Origin: Granulicella sp. S156
Lineage (GTDB): Bacteria; Acidobacteriota; Terriglobia; Terriglobales; Acidobacteriaceae
Direction of reading: 5' to 3'
Assembly (NCBI RefSeq): GCF_009766105.1
Contig: NZ_LMUH01000025.1
Location: forward strand, 1-38,815
DNA length: 38,815 nt
Positions within the stretch are counted from its first letter, which is position 1. Each line of letters starts with the position of its first letter. Below, one piece after another: positions 16,829 to 24,926 of the stretch. A program made the translations under genes and the position numbers. The notes beneath the pieces were generated by a model. That model made no database searches. It was not told where the DNA came from and saw only the letters and a program-made list of their open reading frames with translations.

Positions 16829-18430
16829 TTATTTTACAATAACGGGCTGGGAAGGGTCAGTTTGTAAGAGCACTGTCGGTAGCGGTCTCAGAACCTGGGG
16901 CGTCCCTTCATTCGTGAGCCCCATTGCTCTAAACTTTGAAAAAACCTCGGGCGAAGATTTTTGGATCCGAGAAAGTTCAGCCTTATGTGTGATCATGTCG
17001 AGATGCTGGAACCCGACCTCAGATGACGGTTTGACAATCAACATTGTTTGATTTTGGTACGAATAGGGCGCATAGACCGCACTAACTAAATAGGATGCTC
17101 CTCCAGCTGCGGGCTTAGTATCGACAAATAATGGCTTGCCTGTTCTTCCGATCACCGTTGTCTGCGAATCTCCAACCGCCTTACGCGAAACGATATACGA
17201 TAAGACCTGTCCAAGTGGCTTCGGATGCCATGCGATAACGACCTCCCCATCGTTTCGCTTTGCTGAGACTCCCCCCACAGGGAATAGCTTGATGCCATTG
17301 GCGGTTGCTGGGGTTAGCTCGATCTGTCTCTTTACCTTAACTGTCGGCTGCACTCCTCCAGTGGAACTTCCTCCGAGTGCCAACTGCAGGGTCGACCAGT
17401 CGTTGCGTCCAGGGAGAGCTATAATTTCTCCGTCATTATTAATGTCAGCTGAAATGTTGTTTTTTATGACGCCGTCACACGTCCAATCTGTTGAGCTTGT
17501 AATCGATAAGATGGTTCCTATAGCACGGGTGATAGGACAGTAGAAGTTCGTACCGTAGCCGGCGAAAGAAGAATCCGAGGTCAATGCGGGACTATCTTGC
17601 AGCGCGCGCTCATCCGCATCCAGCCTGAAGCTCGAGTAGCTGTAAAAGGCGTTACCGCCCATTTGAACACCGCCCATTTGGAAAAAATAATTCATAATAC
17701 TGAGATAGTTGGGCTTGTAGTTGTAATCGTCATAGCCACCATGTCGCAGTCCAAGGGCATGCCCTAGTTCGTGCATGAAAGTTCCAGCCTGCATCGCTGG
17801 AGTGCCAACTTGATTTGTAAACCCTCCAAGCGAGACGATAAAGTCTCGGCCAGGAATAGATTTCGTAAGCCCACTTGATTCATCCGGTGAGTAATTGTGT
17901 GCGAAGAGACAGAAATGCATGATCTGAGCCAGTTGCGGGCCATCGGTCCTTGTAAGATGCGGGAACACAGAGGCTTTGATTGCATCAAATTGGCTCCAAT
18001 TATAGGTGTCGGGGTCATCAAAGGAACCCAGTACCGACTGCTCTGGTACTGGCTGATGAGCCAAGATCACATGGAGCCGTATACCAGTAGTCCCATCAAG
18101 ATCGGCCACTGGAGAATCGGCGAAAGAGTTGATAACGGTATTAATTGCGTCGGGATCTGGCCGATGTGTGTGCGTCGAGTCTTGCATCCATGCGACAAAA
18201 ACGTAAATATCCTTATGTTTCGGCGATGACGTGAGCATCTCTTTCGACCCATCGGGAAACTGTATCTCGAAGCCTGACGACTCCCAAGCGTCTGGAATAC
18301 CATCCGCATCTAAGTCCGTAGAGGTTGGGTTTACACCTGAAAGATTTGTATGTCTCTTACAAGACTCCACGAGCAGCGGTATGAAAAATAAAACCATAAG
18401 TACCGTTAGGCGTTTTGATTTAAAACCCAT
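16829..18430 (-). CDS. metzincin-like zinc metalloprotease lipoprotein with C-terminal FN3 domain
   Basis: This 533-residue envelope protease candidate starts at the ATG preceded by GGAGGTC; the frame stays open to 18487, but this start alone gives a lipoprotein signal (LLVESC, Cys24). A calcium-site-like segment TDLDADGIPDAWE follows at 38-50. The zinc site HELGHALGLRH is at 220-230 with Met-turn SIMNY at 244-248, the full metzincin arrangement. A second Ca-loop-like stretch is SADINNDGEI (327-336). About residues 383-480 form an FN3-like domain shared with the small lipoprotein downstream. Surrounding DNA is less GC-rich than the groESL side, suggesting transfer. Substrate unknown. Confidence 0.8.
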   Translation of the reverse strand: MGFKSKRLTVLMVLFFIPLLVESCKRHTNLSGVNPTSTDLDADGIPDAWESSGFEIQFPDGSKEMLTSSPKHKDIYVFVAWMQDSTHTHRPDPDAINTVINSFADSPVADLDGTTGIRLHVILAHQPVPEQSVLGSFDDPDTYNWSQFDAIKASVFPHLTRTDGPQLAQIMHFCLFAHNYSPDESSGLTKSIPGRDFIVSLGGFTNQVGTPAMQAGTFMHELGHALGLRHGGYDDYNYKPNYLSIMNYFFQMGGVQMGGNAFYSYSSFRLDADERALQDSPALTSDSSFAGYGTNFYCPITRAIGTILSITSSTDWTCDGVIKNNISADINNDGEIIALPGRNDWSTLQLALGGSSTGGVQPTVKVKRQIELTPATANGIKLFPVGGVSAKRNDGEVVIAWHPKPLGQVLSYIVSRKAVGDSQTTVIGRTGKPLFVDTKPAAGGASYLVSAVYAPYSYQNQTMLIVKPSSEVGFQHLDMITHKAELSRIQKSSPEVFSKFRAMGLTNEGTPQVLRPLPTVLLQTDPSQPVIVK

Positions 18431-18536
18431 TTGACCTCCAATGAATCGTGAGTCGGCGGCATTCTCGGTCGGTCGTTTAAATTGCATACGAGGATCTACG
18501 GGTCAGTTATCTCATCGACATGAGGAATGTATACAA

Positions 18537-19730
18537 CTACGATTTCTTGAGGGCCTTCCCCAACGCCGTCATCGATACCTTGAGCCCAAATACTGCCTGA
18601 AGTGTGAGCTTATTACTGGTTCCACTAGTAGTGGTCGTTTGGCCATTTTGAGTATCGAACACCACGCCGCCGAATGGTTCCAACCAGTGCAAGCCAATTC
18701 CGCCACCGACCATTATGTGACGTAATACCTTCCCTTTTATTGGAAGACCAACAAAGGGCTGGGGTATATAGCGGAATGAGCTAAGAGTGGGGAGCACGGG
18801 AGGAAGGTAACCGTCAAAGAACACATACACGTTCTGTTGAGTAATGCTATTCGGAGTGATCGTGCTGCTGCTCTGCTGATAGCTCACATCTTTATAGCTT
18901 GTAATCTGGACACCTGCACTCAACCCAATCCACGATGGCTTTTCATTTGTGTAGGTTTGACTCATTAGTTGATTCGACGTCGAACCTGAAGTCTTGCTTT
19001 GGGTCTGCTTGGTATTGACGGGATCTGAGGAATTACTATTCTCGAGTGATGCCGTTATCGCGATGCTTGATGTTGACCACGGCGATTTGAATTGCGTGAC
19101 AGAAAAATAGCCGGGGCTAGGAGGAAGTGCGGGCGTGACTCCCGCCTCAGGCGTTGGTATCGAAAATCCCAACACGCTGACCAGCGTTTGCAGGTCCTGC
19201 AAAAATTGCGTCTGCTGCTTTGCGACTGTGATGCTATAGCTAACATTGTGTAAGAGCACGACATCCGGACTCTTGCGGGTCGGATCTGCATATTCGCTCT
19301 GGCCCGTTGTCAAGTCTGCGTTTATGTGAACATAAATGAACTGCAGCTCGGTCTGTCCTGCGATAGCAGTTGACTTGAGCAGCTGATCAGCGGACTCGAA
19401 ATAAAAAGAGGTTTTGGATGGGTTCGGATCATATAAATACCAAGTTGCAAACTTAGTACTGGTGTGCGTAGCATCCTTCCACCGCAAAATATTGATAATC
19501 GTTGTTCTTGATGGATCGGCATTGAGATTCTTCAGAAGCATGACTGCATCGACTTTTGTCAAGACACCGCTCGCATACGGCTGCGCTTTTTCAGATGGCG
19601 CTGTTCCTAGTTGGGTGCTCGACAGTTCTTGAACAGGACTGGTTACCTTGAGCACATTAGTGTTGGACTGGGCGTAGGAAGCTGTCGCGGACAAGGCAAT
19701 TAGGAACGTAGCTGAGCATGCTTTCAACAT
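18537..19730 (-). CDS. secreted protein of unknown function
   Basis: I do not recognise this 397-residue protein. The ATG at 19730, with GGAGA nine bases upstream, gives a clear signal peptide (SATFLIALSATASYAQ, cleavage near residue 21); the frame extends a few codons further to 19760 without support. The middle is Ser/Thr/Gln-rich with low-complexity runs (SSDPVNTKQTQSKTSGSTSN). The C-terminal half has alternating glycine/hydrophobic stretches (HIMVGGGIGLHWL, LTLQAVFGLKVSM) that could be beta-strands of an outer-membrane barrel, though the last residue is not aromatic. It precedes the metalloprotease gene on the same strand with 106 bp between, so a shared role is possible. Confidence 0.65.
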   Translation of the reverse strand: MLKACSATFLIALSATASYAQSNTNVLKVTSPVQELSSTQLGTAPSEKAQPYASGVLTKVDAVMLLKNLNADPSRTTIINILRWKDATHTSTKFATWYLYDPNPSKTSFYFESADQLLKSTAIAGQTELQFIYVHINADLTTGQSEYADPTRKSPDVVLLHNVSYSITVAKQQTQFLQDLQTLVSVLGFSIPTPEAGVTPALPPSPGYFSVTQFKSPWSTSSIAITASLENSNSSDPVNTKQTQSKTSGSTSNQLMSQTYTNEKPSWIGLSAGVQITSYKDVSYQQSSSTITPNSITQQNVYVFFDGYLPPVLPTLSSFRYIPQPFVGLPIKGKVLRHIMVGGGIGLHWLEPFGGVVFDTQNGQTTTTSGTSNKLTLQAVFGLKVSMTALGKALKKS

Positions 19731-20520
19731 TATGAAAATCTCCAGTATGTGAAGTTGCATAGGCCCGAGACAATTCCAAAATCAGGTGATTCAGAATGCC
19801 AGAGATGTTACGCGTTCATTCCGCGTCGGAAGCTTGTATCTGAGGGAGCGCGGCCAATATACAGAGAAGTGCTTCCGAGGTGTGAAGAGCATAAGGTTGA
19901 GAAAAGACCTCCGCCATCCGCTCTGAGGCGATACTGATCGCCAGCATCAATGTGATAAATGACGTAAGGGCATTCATCGTTTTCCTAGACATGGAAATGG
20001 GCCCACTTCATATTCGCCAAGTTCTATGCGGCCAAGCTATAGCCATGTTGAGGCAGGCTCGTAAGGCATATCGCCGCAGCAAGCTATTTAATGCAAGTAG
20101 ATTGAACGCAGAAATACGGTAAGACGACAGCTATGTCGCAATAGCTGGGCCCGTTTAGCAGAACTCGAGACACTTCGTAAAGCGCTGGTCGGCCCGGAAA
20201 CCTGTAGAAGTTTAGTGTGAGAAAGTTAGCACAAGCAGAAAAAATTACAAGTTAATAATTCGACGTGTCGCGGCTATACACGATTTAGCTAACAGATATG
20301 GTTATGGTGCTCACTTGTCCCTATGTTTGTCTGTTCAGCATTCGCTCTTGAAACACAACCTATTCACTACCTCGTCACGTTATCCGCCAGACAAGCCTTT
20401 GACCGATGGGAATTGCAATACCTATGCAAAAGTCCCTGCAGCAACCCGGAGCCTTTCTATTGACCCTGATTTTCTTTCTGTTACTCCCTTAGCTCCATGA
20501 CATCCGTCCTGTGTATCTCC
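19731..20520. other. long non-coding, AT-richer stretch
   Basis: Only short, unconvincing reading frames occur here. A small palindrome (CAGCTAT, six bases, ATAGCTG near 20133-20152) is visible. I see no tRNA, known RNA or transposase. It lies between the unknown secreted gene and a decayed decarboxylase fragment and may be degraded sequence. Confidence 0.5.
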
Positions 20521-20835
20521 CGCTCTGGCAAAATATTCATGGGTGCGTCTGATTTATGTGGCTAATTATCCCTCGGAGCGGTGTCGTCGTCCTCCGACGC
20601 TTCCCTGGTGCGCCGAACTGCGTAAACGCTGCTTGTCACGGCCGTTCTTCTTGCCGTTTGGGTCTCGATCACGGCACGCATCCAGTATTCGCAGTTCTCA
20701 TCAACCTCAATACCGTGGGTCAGCCTGGAGGAAGAGCTTGTCGAACTACTCCATCGCCAGTATCGGGCGGCTGACCGGGCCACCTAAGCATTACGTATAG
20801 GAGGCGGGTACGGCACCATCGCGGTTGGTCTAGAT
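20521..20835 (-). pseudogene. decayed 3' fragment of an Orn/Lys/Arg decarboxylase gene
   Basis: The stretch is collinear with the 3' end of the intact decarboxylase gene (35632 to about 35966) on the same strand. Runs such as GGCCGTTCTTCTTGCCGTTTG, split by one or two changes elsewhere, are shared. Translation of one frame gives THGIEVDENCEYWMRAVIE, against THGIEVDENGEYWMRAVIE in the intact gene. Indels shift the frame on both sides, and no upstream catalytic part (STHK lysine site) is present. It is a truncated, frameshifted duplicate. Confidence 0.88.
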
Positions 20836-20866
20836 CTCATAGCATCGCCCTAGAAGTAGGCACCCC

Positions 20867-20927
20867 ACATCTCACTCAAACACGAGATGTAAGGCGCCCA
20901 CTTTTGGCCTAGTTCAGACCTAGGCCA
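20867..20927. repeat. two small inverted repeats downstream of the CreD-like gene
   Basis: ACATCTC/GAGATGT (20867-20873, 20884-20890) and TGGCCTAG/CTAGGCCA (20905-20912, 20920-20927) are perfect. They follow the stop of the minus-strand CreD-like gene and could end its transcript, but neither has a T-run. Confidence 0.45.
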
Positions 20928-20938
20928 CCCGCCCAAGA

Positions 20939-21661
20939 TCATCTCAACCAGGATTCACGTGCGGTCGGTGGACCTCCCGCAGGAGCCGGAGCATAATTGC
21001 CGCCGGAGCTGTACCAATCAATATTCCGTGTGAAGTACATTGTGGCTGCGATAGCGGCAAAGCTCGCGCAAGATCCCACTAAGAGAGCATAGTTTTCCAG
21101 GCGTAGCAGCACGTAGATGAAGGCATAGAGCAGACTGAATACCCCGAATGCCCGCAGGCCAAGCTTGCGGCTCACGAACAGCCACGCTGTGTTCATGGAA
21201 AATAGCAACACCGTTGCAGCACCGGCTATAAGGAATCCGAAGTCAAAGCCGACTATCTCCGTTAACGAGAGCAGAAGCAGATAGAAGATGGTCTGCGCAA
21301 TGCCTACCAGCGCATATTGTCCGGGGTGGACGCGTTTGTCTGTTGTGACCTCAAAGAGGAAGTACGTGATGAACACCAGGCCCAGAAACAAGGTGATGTA
21401 CTTGAGGGAGCGATGGATGGAGCGGTAGGAGTCAGCCATCCTCATGCCGAGCACGGTGTGCGGCGGCTGAGGCGTTCCATTGTTGTAGGTGGTCACGGCA
21501 CCTCGCTGTTGGGCACGGCTATCTGCAAGTCCGTTGACGAAAAGGCCTGGGACACTCATCAGCACGGCGAGAGCAAACAGCAGGAAAAACTTCGCTCCCA
21601 TCGAACTCGACTTAGGGCGTAGGGTTGGATTTGCGGGTGGCTGCGGAAAGGTGGTGCTCAT
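20939..21661 (-). CDS. creD: CreD-family inner-membrane protein lacking the periplasmic domain
   Basis: The C-terminal ~150 residues match the CreD family: SLKYITLFLGLVFITYFLFE, the RVHPGQYALVGIAQ block, YLLLLSLTEIVGF and the terminal FTRNIDWY all have direct counterparts in E. coli CreD. The N-terminal membrane helix (KFFLLFALAVLMSVPGLFV, about 24-42) is also kept. The whole protein is 240 residues, against ~450 in E. coli; the roughly 200-residue periplasmic domain between first and second helix is replaced by ~40 residues. About six membrane helices remain. It has its own leader with a good AAAAGGAGA site and two palindromic operators, and follows the regulator gene with a 101-bp gap. CreD function is poorly known (envelope stress and colicin/beta-lactam phenotypes in E. 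coli). Confidence 0.82.
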   Translation of the reverse strand: MSTTFPQPPANPTLRPKSSSMGAKFFLLFALAVLMSVPGLFVNGLADSRAQQRGAVTTYNNGTPQPPHTVLGMRMADSYRSIHRSLKYITLFLGLVFITYFLFEVTTDKRVHPGQYALVGIAQTIFYLLLLSLTEIVGFDFGFLIAGAATVLLFSMNTAWLFVSRKLGLRAFGVFSLLYAFIYVLLRLENYALLVGSCASFAAIAATMYFTRNIDWYSSGGNYAPAPAGGPPTARESWLR

Positions 21662-21691
21662 CGTGTGGTGTCTCCTTTTGGGTAGTTAATA

Positions 21692-21710
21692 AACTTTGCA
21701 ATACAAAGTT
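21692..21710. promoter_or_regulatory. palindromic operator site 1 (CreD leader)
   Basis: AACTTTG, five bases, CAAAGTT: a perfect 7+7 palindrome 31 bp upstream of the CreD-like start. It is one of four sites sharing ACTTTG-N5-CAAAGT or its core. Confidence 0.75.
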
Positions 21711-21724
21711 GATGGGGACAACGA

Positions 21725-21749
21725 GGCGACTTTGTATTGCAAAGTCGCC
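21725..21749. promoter_or_regulatory. palindromic operator site 2 (CreD leader)
   Basis: GGCGACTTTG, TATTG, CAAAGTCGCC: a perfect 10+10 palindrome. Its centre lies 36 bp from site 1. It is between the stop of the regulator gene (21763) and the CreD-like start, with no T-run in the minus-strand sense, so an operator fits better than a terminator. Confidence 0.75.
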
Positions 21750-21762
21750 CCCGAAAAAAAGG

Positions 21763-22152
21763 TTATGCCCGCGTCGGCGTCAGTCCACGCAGCGGTTTAG
21801 AAGCAGACTCATCTTTTGCGGCTTTGGCAGCGTCGAGTACCACTTGTTCGAGGGTTTGCAGATATTCGATATATCGCTTGCGGCCCGCAGTCGAGATGCG
21901 AACCATGGTCTGGAGGCGATTCTGGTCCTGCTCCTTGAAGATCTTGATCATGCCGTCCTTTTCCAGCACCTGGAGGTGGCGCGCCAGATTGCCGTCGGTG
22001 AGGCCGCAAAGCTGCTTCAGGTCCACGAAGCTGAGGCCGTTCGGGTTGGTGATGAGTGAGGTGAGTACACTGAGCCGTGCCCGTTCATGGATCACGCGGT
22101 CAAGCCCTTCATAGGCAAAGCGCGCTTCGTTCTGCGAAGACTTACTCTTCAT
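21763..22152 (-). CDS. winged-helix transcriptional regulator (MarR/ArsR-like)
   Basis: This 129-residue DNA-binding protein has a winged-helix core: LDRVIHERARLSVLTSLI, then the recognition region FVDLKQLCGLTDGNLARHLQVLEKDGMI and the wing RLQTMVRISTAGRKRYIEYL. It has no ligand or second domain. The ATG overlaps the end of the upstream membrane-protein gene by 11 bases, so they are co-translated. Four palindromes of ACTTTG-N5-CAAAGT type surround this operon, and autoregulation through them is the simplest reading. Confidence 0.88.
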   Translation of the reverse strand: MKSKSSQNEARFAYEGLDRVIHERARLSVLTSLITNPNGLSFVDLKQLCGLTDGNLARHLQVLEKDGMIKIFKEQDQNRLQTMVRISTAGRKRYIEYLQTLEQVVLDAAKAAKDESASKPLRGLTPTRA

Positions 22153-22756
22153 CGGAGACCTTCTTTGCCGTGAAGTAAAGAGTGCCGGCGATGAGCGACT
22201 GGCCTACGGCATAGGCACCGGCCATCACCCACGGCGACAGAGCGCGCGCATCGCCAAGCGCGATGCAGAGCAGGCCCGTAAGCAGGTACCACGCGCCTGC
22301 AGCCAACATCGGGCGCGGCATAAAGCGGCACGAGGAGAAGACTCCGAGGCTGTAGACAATCTGCCACAGACCGGGCAGGAGCCACACCCCCTGTGGGACC
22401 GTGGAGACGATCACTACGGTCAGCAGCGTTCCCGCAGCAGCGGCGGGGAGAAACTGCTCAACGGCCATCAAGATCATCTCATTCGCCATGCCGGAGTGCA
22501 TACGATGTGTCCGCGTGAGCGTCTGGATCGCAATGAGTGCGGCTGAGAGGATCGCCGTAGCGCTCCAGATTGCGACGAATTGCAATGGGTGCCGCGCCGG
22601 CTCGGTTAGCAGCGCAGACTGCACCAAGCCGGCTACGACTGCAAAGGTAGCCGTAGCGAAGAGCGTCAGCGGACCGTAGCCACGAAACTCTGTGCTCTGC
22701 GCCAGTTGGCGGCGTATGTCGCGAATATCACCAAGGGCACGGTTCAGATCGTTCAT
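22142..22756 (-). CDS. multi-pass membrane protein of unknown function
   Basis: This 204-residue protein has about five or six hydrophobic helices (for example LTLFATATFAVVAGLV, AIWSATAILSAALIAI, AAAAGTLLTVVIVS, MLAAGAWYLLTGLLCIAL). The N-terminus is a charged amphipathic segment (NDLNRALGDIRDIRRQLAQS). The frame is open to 22822, but ATG at 22756 has GGAGAG upstream and removes a run overlapping the operators. It is the first gene of an operon with the winged-helix regulator and then the CreD-like protein. No family identified beyond this frequent association. Confidence 0.75.
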   Translation of the reverse strand: MNDLNRALGDIRDIRRQLAQSTEFRGYGPLTLFATATFAVVAGLVQSALLTEPARHPLQFVAIWSATAILSAALIAIQTLTRTHRMHSGMANEMILMAVEQFLPAAAAGTLLTVVIVSTVPQGVWLLPGLWQIVYSLGVFSSCRFMPRPMLAAGAWYLLTGLLCIALGDARALSPWVMAGAYAVGQSLIAGTLYFTAKKVSDEE

Positions 22757-22765
22757 GCGCTCTCC

Positions 22766-22782
22766 GCTTTGTATTACAAAGT
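22766..22782. promoter_or_regulatory. palindromic operator site 3
   Basis: CTTTG, TATTA, CAAAG, a shorter palindrome of the same family, 11 bp upstream of the membrane-protein start. Its centre is about 20 bp (two helical turns) from site 4. Confidence 0.7.
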
Positions 22783-22785
22783 AAT

Positions 22786-22807
22786 ACTTTGCATCGCAAA
22801 GTGTCAA
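22786..22807 (-). promoter_or_regulatory. palindromic operator site 4 overlapping a -35 box
   Basis: ACTTTG, CATCG, CAAAGT (22786-22802). On the minus strand a perfect TTGACA -35 box (complement at 22802-22807) abuts it, so the operator fills the spacer before a candidate TATTAC -10 (22781-22786, spacing 15). A repressor bound here should block the operon promoter. A further half-site ACTTTG is at 22823-22828. Confidence 0.7.
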
Positions 22808-22955
22808 GGGATGATTTGTCATACTTTGCGGATTCCCTGCTTAAGATGTCCCGATGCTGTTTTATCCCTGAACCGTCATCCGAGGACGTGACATCGAGGT
22901 CAAAACGCTTTGTGATTTTGAGGTGGATAGCAATTTCAGGATTCGGCTGTCGGCT

Positions 22956-24638
22956 TTACTGCGATTCGTCCAGCACTTCGATCCCCGAGACTGTGGCGTA
23001 GTTCGCAATCGGCTCGAACGTGAGGTTCAGCTTTCCTTGCGCTGTGGGCTTCAAGTGATAGAAGGTCCTGGTGAGCGCGTGGAGGCTGCCTGCCTCCTTG
23101 AATATGTCGAAATCATCCAGCAGCGTGGTGCCATTGCACAACACACGGAATACACGGCTACCCACTCCGCCGGCCCCAGTGGCCTCGGACCCAAAGTAAA
23201 ATTCTGCGAAGTGAAGCACAACGGTATATCGGCCACGTGTATCGACGGGAATGGCGTAGGTGAAATGCCCGTATCGCTCGGCAGCATAGAGCCCAGGATC
23301 GGTCGATCCCTCAGCCATGTGCCTCTGAACCGACATTTTGCCATTCACGAAATAGGTGTCTGGCCTCCACAAGTTTCCATTGTGATCAGTAAAGGGCGTC
23401 AGTTCTGTCAGCAGATGGATAGGGAGTTGTTTATGCGGAGTTCCCTGCAACACCTCCAACGCGTTAAGGGTAGGCACCCCCCGTTCGCTGGCAAAACTGA
23501 GGTGAAGCATGCCGTCCCTGGCGGGAGACACATCGCGGAAGATGCGTTCGTCGGCGATATTTTCTCCCAGGGCATCCGTAACGACATCGAAGTTCTGCAA
23601 TACCTTTTCCCCATTGATTGCGATCGTAAAGGTGGCAAGACCATCGCCTTCGCGCTCCGATGCAACGAAGTACAGATGCAGCTCATACACGCCAGGCGGG
23701 AGAGGAATGTCGTAAGTAAAGTCCCCCTTCCGCCATTGCCTGAAGAGTGCAGGATCACTGGTTCTCGAAATATCGCTGACGGGGCGGATCCAGGTATCCC
23801 CGCCATGGAAGTATTCGTCCGCCTTCCAGGATGTTCCAGTGCTGTCAATCTGCGGACTTCCAGAATATCCGGCAATCAGACGGATCGGCATGAAGGCCAC
23901 GCTGGATGAGACGGGCTGCGGCGCTGAAGGCAGCAGAGCCGGTCTCGTACTTGCGATGATGGCTTTGGCGACCGATTCCGAATGAAATTGTCGATATGCG
24001 CCGAATGCAACCAACACCAACACAACGAACCCCAACCCATAAAGCCATCCTCGGCCCATGAATCGCAGTAGCAGCTTTCGGTTTCCAATCTGCCCAGGTT
24101 CTTCCGGCGGCCAGTCTCCTGATTCCGAAGGCTGAACGGAGGGCTCTGAGATTGTGCCCCGCACTACGCCGGTAGCGGGAGATTCTTCCGCTCTATGGAC
24201 AAAGACTGGAATGTAGGTCCCGACGGGAATCGACAACTTTACGAGGTGGTTTCTACCGTCGGTTTCGTAGAATTCCTTCAGCTTTTTTCGCAGCCGGTGT
24301 ATCTCGACTCGCGCGATCGCGTCCTGGCTGGCATCGAAGGCGGTTTTGGACCTTCCGATGACCTCGGTTGCGATGTTGTACTCATTGATCTCATCGCTCT
24401 TGCCTGAAAAATACATCTCTCCGAGGTAGAGCGCCAGATGGGACAGCCTTGGGTACCTGGCAATTGCCTTTGTTACTGCCTCCAGTTCAGCGTGTTCCGC
24501 GTCAAGGGGAGAAAGGGTGAGGGTTTCCGGCATGTCCTCCTGCTCCTGAATGGTACCCACGCTGACGACCGCATTTGTAGTCGTCTTTTTCAGTTCCAAA
24601 TCATAGGTCACGCTTGTACGTATTTGCAACGTGGCCAT
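22956..24638 (-). CDS. membrane-tethered winged-helix regulator with two malectin-like domains
   Basis: This 560-residue protein has three parts. Residues about 50-147 resemble an OmpR/ToxR-type winged helix, including NIATEVIGRSKTAFDASQDAIARVEIHRLRKKL and the wing LSIPVGTYIPVF. One membrane helix follows a Pro-rich linker (about 198-216). The outer part contains two malectin-like beta-sandwiches (about 245-400 and 408-558) with tyrosine/aspartate-rich strands such as FTYDIPLPPGVYELHLYF and FTYAIPVDTRGRYTVVLHFAEFYF. Malectin domains bind glucose-type disaccharides, so a periplasmic sugar sensor coupled to cytoplasmic DNA binding is inferred. It is divergent from two tandem GH12 glucanase genes. 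Its DNA-binding domain is homologous to that of the regulator at 33948. Confidence 0.82.
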   Translation of the reverse strand: MATLQIRTSVTYDLELKKTTTNAVVSVGTIQEQEDMPETLTLSPLDAEHAELEAVTKAIARYPRLSHLALYLGEMYFSGKSDEINEYNIATEVIGRSKTAFDASQDAIARVEIHRLRKKLKEFYETDGRNHLVKLSIPVGTYIPVFVHRAEESPATGVVRGTISEPSVQPSESGDWPPEEPGQIGNRKLLLRFMGRGWLYGLGFVVLVLVAFGAYRQFHSESVAKAIIASTRPALLPSAPQPVSSSVAFMPIRLIAGYSGSPQIDSTGTSWKADEYFHGGDTWIRPVSDISRTSDPALFRQWRKGDFTYDIPLPPGVYELHLYFVASEREGDGLATFTIAINGEKVLQNFDVVTDALGENIADERIFRDVSPARDGMLHLSFASERGVPTLNALEVLQGTPHKQLPIHLLTELTPFTDHNGNLWRPDTYFVNGKMSVQRHMAEGSTDPGLYAAERYGHFTYAIPVDTRGRYTVVLHFAEFYFGSEATGAGGVGSRVFRVLCNGTTLLDDFDIFKEAGSLHALTRTFYHLKPTAQGKLNLTFEPIANYATVSGIEVLDESQ

Positions 24639-24926
24639 TCACGTCTTCCGAATTGTTCACTTATCTAATTTGAGATCAATCACATAAATAACGTACAAAA
24701 CCATGAAACATAAACGTACAAGATTAACCTTCCATTTCGCTCCTCGATAGACTTACGCTTTCGTTCTCCATCAGGAGAGCGTTCTTGCGCAGGCGAAAAA
24801 CAGGCGCATTGGTTGGGCGTTCGACCGACAGATCCTGGGAAGATTGGGATCGAAGGAAGCATACCGGAGACAACACCATCCACAAACCGCAGCATAGGTT
24901 GCGTGTAACACAATAGGAGCTGAAAA
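24639..24926. promoter_or_regulatory. divergent control region between malectin regulator and GH12 genes
   Basis: It contains the CATGAAACAT decamer at 24702-24711 and two direct copies of ACGTACAA (24691-24698 and 24714-24721) 23 bp apart that bracket it; the inverse TTGTACGT lies just inside the regulator gene (24614-24621). This is the best candidate operator region for the regulator. Confidence 0.5.

Noticed and set aside
19749..19937. 62-residue plus-strand frame
   Set aside because: There is no Shine-Dalgarno, no recognisable sequence, and it overlaps the 5' leader of the secreted protein gene.
19731..20520. Search for tRNA, known structured RNA or CRISPR repeats in the gene-free stretch
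   Set aside because: No cloverleaf, no regularly spaced repeats and no transposase remnant could be identified by eye.
20543..20800. Small frames on the plus strand over the decayed decarboxylase fragment
   Set aside because: They are antisense to the pseudogene; the homology is on the minus strand.
21725..21749. 10-bp stem read as a terminator of the regulator gene
   Set aside because: On the minus strand the T-run lies before, not after, the stem, and the core matches three other operator-like sites.
22923..23909. 328-residue plus-strand frame over the malectin regulator
   Set aside because: It is antisense to a gene with clear domains; no family pattern.
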